From: Eubacteriales bacterium
GTDB lineage: Bacteria; Bacillota; Clostridia; Christensenellales; Aristaeellaceae
Direction: 5' to 3'
DNA length: 64,000 bases
NCBI GenBank assembly: GCA_028693055.1
Contig: JAQUWD010000002.1
Location: 25,699 to 89,698, forward strand
Positions 60,020-64,000 of this stretch are shown in pieces. Position numbers and translations under genes: made by a program. Positions within the stretch are counted from its first letter, which is position 1. Each line of letters starts with the position of its first letter. A model generated the notes under the pieces. It was not told the DNA's origin and did not search any database. It saw only the letters and a program-made list of their open reading frames with translations.

Positions 60020-61566
60020 CGCTGATGATGGTGGACGACGATATTGAAATGTTGGAAAGTCTCCAAGGCTTAATCGATTGGCAAGCCTTGGGATATACGG
60101 AGATTTTGACCGCCATCAATGGGCGCGAAGCCTTGGACAAAAGCAGCGGTAAAGTGATTGATTTGCTCATTTCGGACATCGGTATGCCCATGGTGGACGG
60201 CTACGAGTTAGTGGATCGGCTGCATGCTGTGCAGCCCGATATGGCTTGCATTTTCCTGACCTGCCATGAGGATTTCACCCATGCCAAGAAGGCCATTGCC
60301 GTAGGCACCGATGACTATCTGGTGAAGTACACCCTCACGCCAGAGGTCATGCTTGCCGCCGTGGAGCAGGTGCATGAAAAACGTCGCAAAAAAGAAGAGA
60401 CCGACCGTCAGGCTGAAGCCTCCGTCGCCTCCATGCAGGTCATTCAGAATAGTTACAAGGAAAAGCTGCTGTTTGCCTTAGCCGACGGCAGAAAAATCGA
60501 CGTTCTCGCCCATGAACGCCAAATGAAAGCCATGCACATCACACGGCCATCGAGCATCTTTCGCGTTGTGGGCTTCTACATGGATTACGACGAGGCGCGT
60601 TTGCAGGCGGAGGAAGCGGAGCACATCCGTCAATGGCGCTACGAAGCCGTCAACAACATCGGCGACATGCTGCGTCAACGCCATTGTCCCGACGAAGTTT
60701 TCCCTTTTGACAGTTTCATCTTGCTGGTGCATGAGGGCCATATGCTGGGGAAGATGTATGTGGAATTGCTGCAACAAATTGCCGCCATGGCTAACGAAAC
60801 CATGCGTGTGCACGTAAGCCTTTGCGTTAGCAGCCCGTGCACGGACTTCTGGCAAATTGGCAAACAGCTCGGCGAATTAACGGCGCAGCGAGACAACGGC
60901 TTTTACGGCGATGATACCTTTGAGACGGACTGTTCGCCTCGGGCCTTTGTCGGTATGCCGTACAGCCTGTTTAACGACGCCTGCGCCCGGCAGCGCAACG
61001 CCATGAGCGACGAGGTCAGCTTTTGGGCGTCGTCGGATCGCATTGCTCGCGAAATGATGGATGGACGGTACGAGCCCCATATGGTGCGCAAATTGTACCG
61101 CGTATTCCTCTCCAACATTACGCGGTTGTGCCAGCAAAGCGGCTTCTTCACAGAAGAAATCGACATTTCGGGGATGTCGTTTCGCTTCTGCTGCGATGCG
61201 GTCGCTTACCGTTATCAATGGTTGCTGGAGCAGCGCGGCGAGCGCGTCCAAGCGGTGCAAAGCCCCGATGTGAATGCTGTGCTGGCTTACATCGAAGGAC
61301 ATCTGGATCAAAAAATCAGCTTGCAAGCGGCCGCCGACGCGATTTATAAAAACAGCAGCTATCTCTCTCGACTGTTCAAGCAAACCGTTGGCGTCAGCTT
61401 TTCGGATTACTTGATTCAGGCGCGCATCCAAAAAGCCACCCAACTTTTGGAGCAAACAGATCTTCCAGTCGAGGAGGTTGCGCTGCGGGTTGGAATCGAG
61501 AATCTATCGTATTTCTACAAATTCTACAAGCGGGAAACCGGACGCACGCCGCGCAGCAGCCGCTAA
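60016..61566 (+). CDS. YesN-type response regulator with AraC HTH
   Basis: MTLMMVDDDIEMLESLQGLIDW...DLLISDIGMPMVDGYELV REC domain; C-terminal AraC HTH ISLQAAADAIYKNSSYLSRLFKQTVGVSFSDYLIQARIQKATQLLEQTDLPVEEVALRVGIENLSYFYKFYKRETGRTP. Confidence 0.93.
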   Translation: MTLMMVDDDIEMLESLQGLIDWQALGYTEILTAINGREALDKSSGKVIDLLISDIGMPMVDGYELVDRLHAVQPDMACIFLTCHEDFTHAKKAIAVGTDDYLVKYTLTPEVMLAAVEQVHEKRRKKEETDRQAEASVASMQVIQNSYKEKLLFALADGRKIDVLAHERQMKAMHITRPSSIFRVVGFYMDYDEARLQAEEAEHIRQWRYEAVNNIGDMLRQRHCPDEVFPFDSFILLVHEGHMLGKMYVELLQQIAAMANETMRVHVSLCVSSPCTDFWQIGKQLGELTAQRDNGFYGDDTFETDCSPRAFVGMPYSLFNDACARQRNAMSDEVSFWASSDRIAREMMDGRYEPHMVRKLYRVFLSNITRLCQQSGFFTEEIDISGMSFRFCCDAVAYRYQWLLEQRGERVQAVQSPDVNAVLAYIEGHLDQKISLQAAADAIYKNSSYLSRLFKQTVGVSFSDYLIQARIQKATQLLEQTDLPVEEVALRVGIENLSYFYKFYKRETGRTPRSSR

Positions 61567-61603
61567 CCGCGTAAAAAGCAACGACAACAAGAGGTTGAAC
61601 AGC

Positions 61604-62455
61604 ATGAAGGATCGTCCATATCTGATCTGCATAGATTCCGACGGCTGCGTGTTTGATAACATGGAGCTCAAGCACAAGGAGTGCTTTTGTCCTGCCGTCA
61701 TCAATGTGTGGAATCTGCAAAATATTTCTCGCTACGCCCGCGAGGTTTGGGACTATGTCAATCTCTACTCTCACCTGCGTGGCGAAAATCGCTTTCTGGG
61801 CATTGTGGATACGCTGGAGTTGTTGGAGCAGCGCCCCGAGGTGCTTGCGCGCGGCTATCGTAAGCCTGATTTATCAGCGCTCAAGCGTTTTGTCGCCGAT
61901 TCTCCGAGCTTGAGCGCCTCTGCGTTGCAAGATTTTATCGTCCATGCGGGCGAAACCGAGGATCTTCGCACGGCGTTGCGTTGGTCGGAGGAGGTCAACG
62001 AGAACGTGCGCCGCATCGTGCGCAACGTGGCCCCGTTCCCCGCAGCCCGCGCAGCATTGCAAGCGCTGCACGCGCAGGCTAAGATCGTGATCGTGTCGCA
62101 GGCGCAAGCCGAGACCCTTCGCCACGAATGGCAAGAGCTTTTGGCTTATGTGGACGAGCTAAACGGGCAAGAGGTCGGCAGCAAGGCCGACTGCATCCGC
62201 AAGGCGCGAGAAGCGGGCTTTGACGCCGCGCACACTCTGATGATCGGAGACGCCCCCGGCGACGCCGTCGCCGCCAAGCAGGCTGGCGCATTGTTCTACC
62301 CGATCATTCCCGGGCAAGAGGATGAAAGCTGGGAGCAGCTGCCACAAATAGCCAGCAAATTTTTTGCGAACAAATATGACGGTACTTTGGCCGACTCGCT
62401 AAAAACACATTTTGACAGCAAGCTGCGCGATGTGCCGCCGTGGAAGACCATATAG
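61604..62455 (+). CDS. HAD superfamily hydrolase
   Basis: YLICIDSDGCVFDNMELKHKECF motif I; KIVIVSQAQ motif II; HTLMIGDAPGDAVAAKQAGALFYPI motif IV. Confidence 0.88.
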   Translation: MKDRPYLICIDSDGCVFDNMELKHKECFCPAVINVWNLQNISRYAREVWDYVNLYSHLRGENRFLGIVDTLELLEQRPEVLARGYRKPDLSALKRFVADSPSLSASALQDFIVHAGETEDLRTALRWSEEVNENVRRIVRNVAPFPAARAALQALHAQAKIVIVSQAQAETLRHEWQELLAYVDELNGQEVGSKADCIRKAREAGFDAAHTLMIGDAPGDAVAAKQAGALFYPIIPGQEDESWEQLPQIASKFFANKYDGTLADSLKTHFDSKLRDVPPWKTI

Positions 62456-62467
62456 GAGGAACAGGCA

Positions 62468-64000
62468 ATGAACAAGACGCAATGGATTTCGGAAAAAATG
62501 GGACAGATGACGCTGCCAGAAAAGGTCGGACAACTGCTGGTGCTGGGATTCTCTGGCCCTGTCATCACCCCCGACATCGTTGAGCTGGTCGAAAAATACC
62601 ACGTGGGCGGCTTCCGCATCACGCAAGGCTTCCGCTTCATGACGCTGACCAATGACGTGAAGCCGGGAGAGATGATTGACCCTATGACAGCCAAGTCACT
62701 CTATTATCCCACAGGCAAGAATCGCGATTGCTGCACCCGCGTGCCAATCGTCTCGACGGCTCGCGAGTATGCAGGCGTGCTCAACGATCTGCGTTCCATC
62801 GCGATGAACGCCCCGCATCCTGTGCCGCTGCACTTCACGATCGACCAAGAGGGCAGCGCATCGGACGATCTTCTGTCAGGACAACGGCTGTTTCCACACC
62901 CGATGGGACTGTTGGCCACCGGCGATCCCGCCCTGGCCTATCGCGTTGGCAAGTCCATTGCCCTGCAAGCGCGCGAGCTGGGCGCGAACATGATTCATTC
63001 CCCCACCGTGGACGTCAACACCAACCCGCGCAACCCCGAGATTGGCACGCGCGCGTACAGCAGCCGTACCGACGAAGTCACGAAGTATGCGCTGCAAACG
63101 TTGCGCGGCTTTCAAGAAGAAAAATTGATCGCTACGGCTAAGCATTTTCCCGGCCGAGGCGAAAGCGAGGCTGACGCACATTGGGGCTTGCCTAGCGTAT
63201 CGTTGGATCGAAAAACGCTGCTGGACACACACGTGGCGCCGTATCGCGCGTTGATTGCCGCAGGCCTGCCTGCGATCATGATCGCCCACACCAGCTATCC
63301 TGCGCTGGGCGTTCCGGAAGGCACCCCCGCCGGTATGAGCCGCACGCTCGTGACGGACTTCCTGCGCGGTGAATTAGGCTTTGGCGGCGTTATCACTACG
63401 GATAACATGATGATGGGCGGCGTACTTAAGCAATGTGAAATGACCGAAGCCATCGTCGGCATGCTCAAGGCTGGCTGCGATTTGGTGCTGTGCCGCGACG
63501 AAAGCCCGATCCGCATCCGCATTTGCGAGCGTATCCTTGCCGCCGTCAAGAGCGGCGAGCTGCCCGAAAAGGAGCTTGACGCAAAGGTGGAGCGCATCCT
63601 CGCCATGCGTTACGACATGGGCCTCGCCGAAAACGGCGGCTTAGTCGATGCAACCAAAGCTGGCGAAGCAATTGACAGCGCTTTTGTGCGCAGCACCGCC
63701 CTCGAAGCGGCTGACCGTTCCACTCTTTTGCAGCGCAACACGCAGGGCTTGCTGCCCTTGAACCCCGATGCGAAGGTGTTGCTGGTGGAACAGATTTTTC
63801 CGACGCACGAGCGCAGCAACAACCTATACAGCCATCCCGGCTTGCTGTGGGAAGAACTGTGCCGCTACTCTCGCAATGTCGGCTCGGTCGAGATCCCCAA
63901 TACGCCCACCGAGGTGGACTATGACCGCGTGCGCCGCCGTTTGGACGAGGCCGATGTGATTGTCACCACGAACTACTACTATCACAAAACCGGTTCGGCC
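62468..64000 (+). CDS. Glycoside hydrolase family 3 N-terminal domain protein (NagZ-like), 3' end outside window
   Basis: Manual translation from ATG 62468: MNKTQWISEKMGQMTLPEKVGQLLVLGFSGPVITPDIVELVEKYHVGGFRIT...DQEG...VDVNTNPRNPEIGTRAYSS...TAKHFPGRGESEADAHWGLP...GGVITTDNMMMGG. Open at the window edge. Confidence 0.88.
   Translation, partial: MNKTQWISEKMGQMTLPEKVGQLLVLGFSGPVITPDIVELVEKYHVGGFRITQGFRFMTLTNDVKPGEMIDPMTAKSLYYPTGKNRDCCTRVPIVSTAREYAGVLNDLRSIAMNAPHPVPLHFTIDQEGSASDDLLSGQRLFPHPMGLLATGDPALAYRVGKSIALQARELGANMIHSPTVDVNTNPRNPEIGTRAYSSRTDEVTKYALQTLRGFQEEKLIATAKHFPGRGESEADAHWGLPSVSLDRKTLLDTHVAPYRALIAAGLPAIMIAHTSYPALGVPEGTPAGMSRTLVTDFLRGELGFGGVITTDNMMMGGVLKQCEMTEAIVGMLKAGCDLVLCRDESPIRIRICERILAAVKSGELPEKELDAKVERILAMRYDMGLAENGGLVDATKAGEAIDSAFVRSTALEAADRSTLLQRNTQGLLPLNPDAKVLLVEQIFPTHERSNNLYSHPGLLWEELCRYSRNVGSVEIPNTPTEVDYDRVRRRLDEADVIVTTNYYYHKTGSA

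Overview
64 kb chromosomal window that looks like a spore-forming Clostridia-type Firmicute: YhcN/YlaJ-like lipoprotein, BofC C-terminal-like protein, DUF421/DUF4363, PurR next to a GlmU-like gene, and AGGAGG ribosome sites with some TTG starts. Taxonomy is inference only. No rRNA, tRNA, CRISPR array, phage or transposase was recognised by eye. Main modules: (i) AraC/GyrI-like regulator + MATE efflux gene (truncated at the left edge); (ii) orphan WbpG-type N-acetyl sugar amidotransferase; (iii) DUF4363-DUF421-BofC-like operon; (iv) xylAB with a consensus promoter and a perfect 16-bp operator-like palindrome, divergent from a non-canonical ROK protein; (v) an overlapping WbpA-B-D-E-type operon for a diacetamido uronic acid sugar; (vi) ppa and pgi; (vii) an AlbA_2/RecG-like gene interrupted by an in-frame TGA; (viii) purR with a PurBox-like site, followed by a GlmU-like protein lacking the N-terminal uridylyltransferase signature; (ix) recF between two paralogous ~770-aa membrane proteins; (x) GH13 gene with no canonical start codon for its conserved N-terminus; (xi) VanW-family protein with a 45-bp tandem-repeat N-terminal tail; (xii) TetR + oleate hydratase; (xiii) a GH29 fucosidase / ABC importer / YesMN-type two-component / HAD / GH3 locus running off the right edge. 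No wholly new system can be proven from sequence alone. The best candidates for follow-up are the GlmU-like protein, the recF sandwich, the ROK/xyl regulatory region, the split Wbp pathway and the fucosidase-HAD-GH3 locus.
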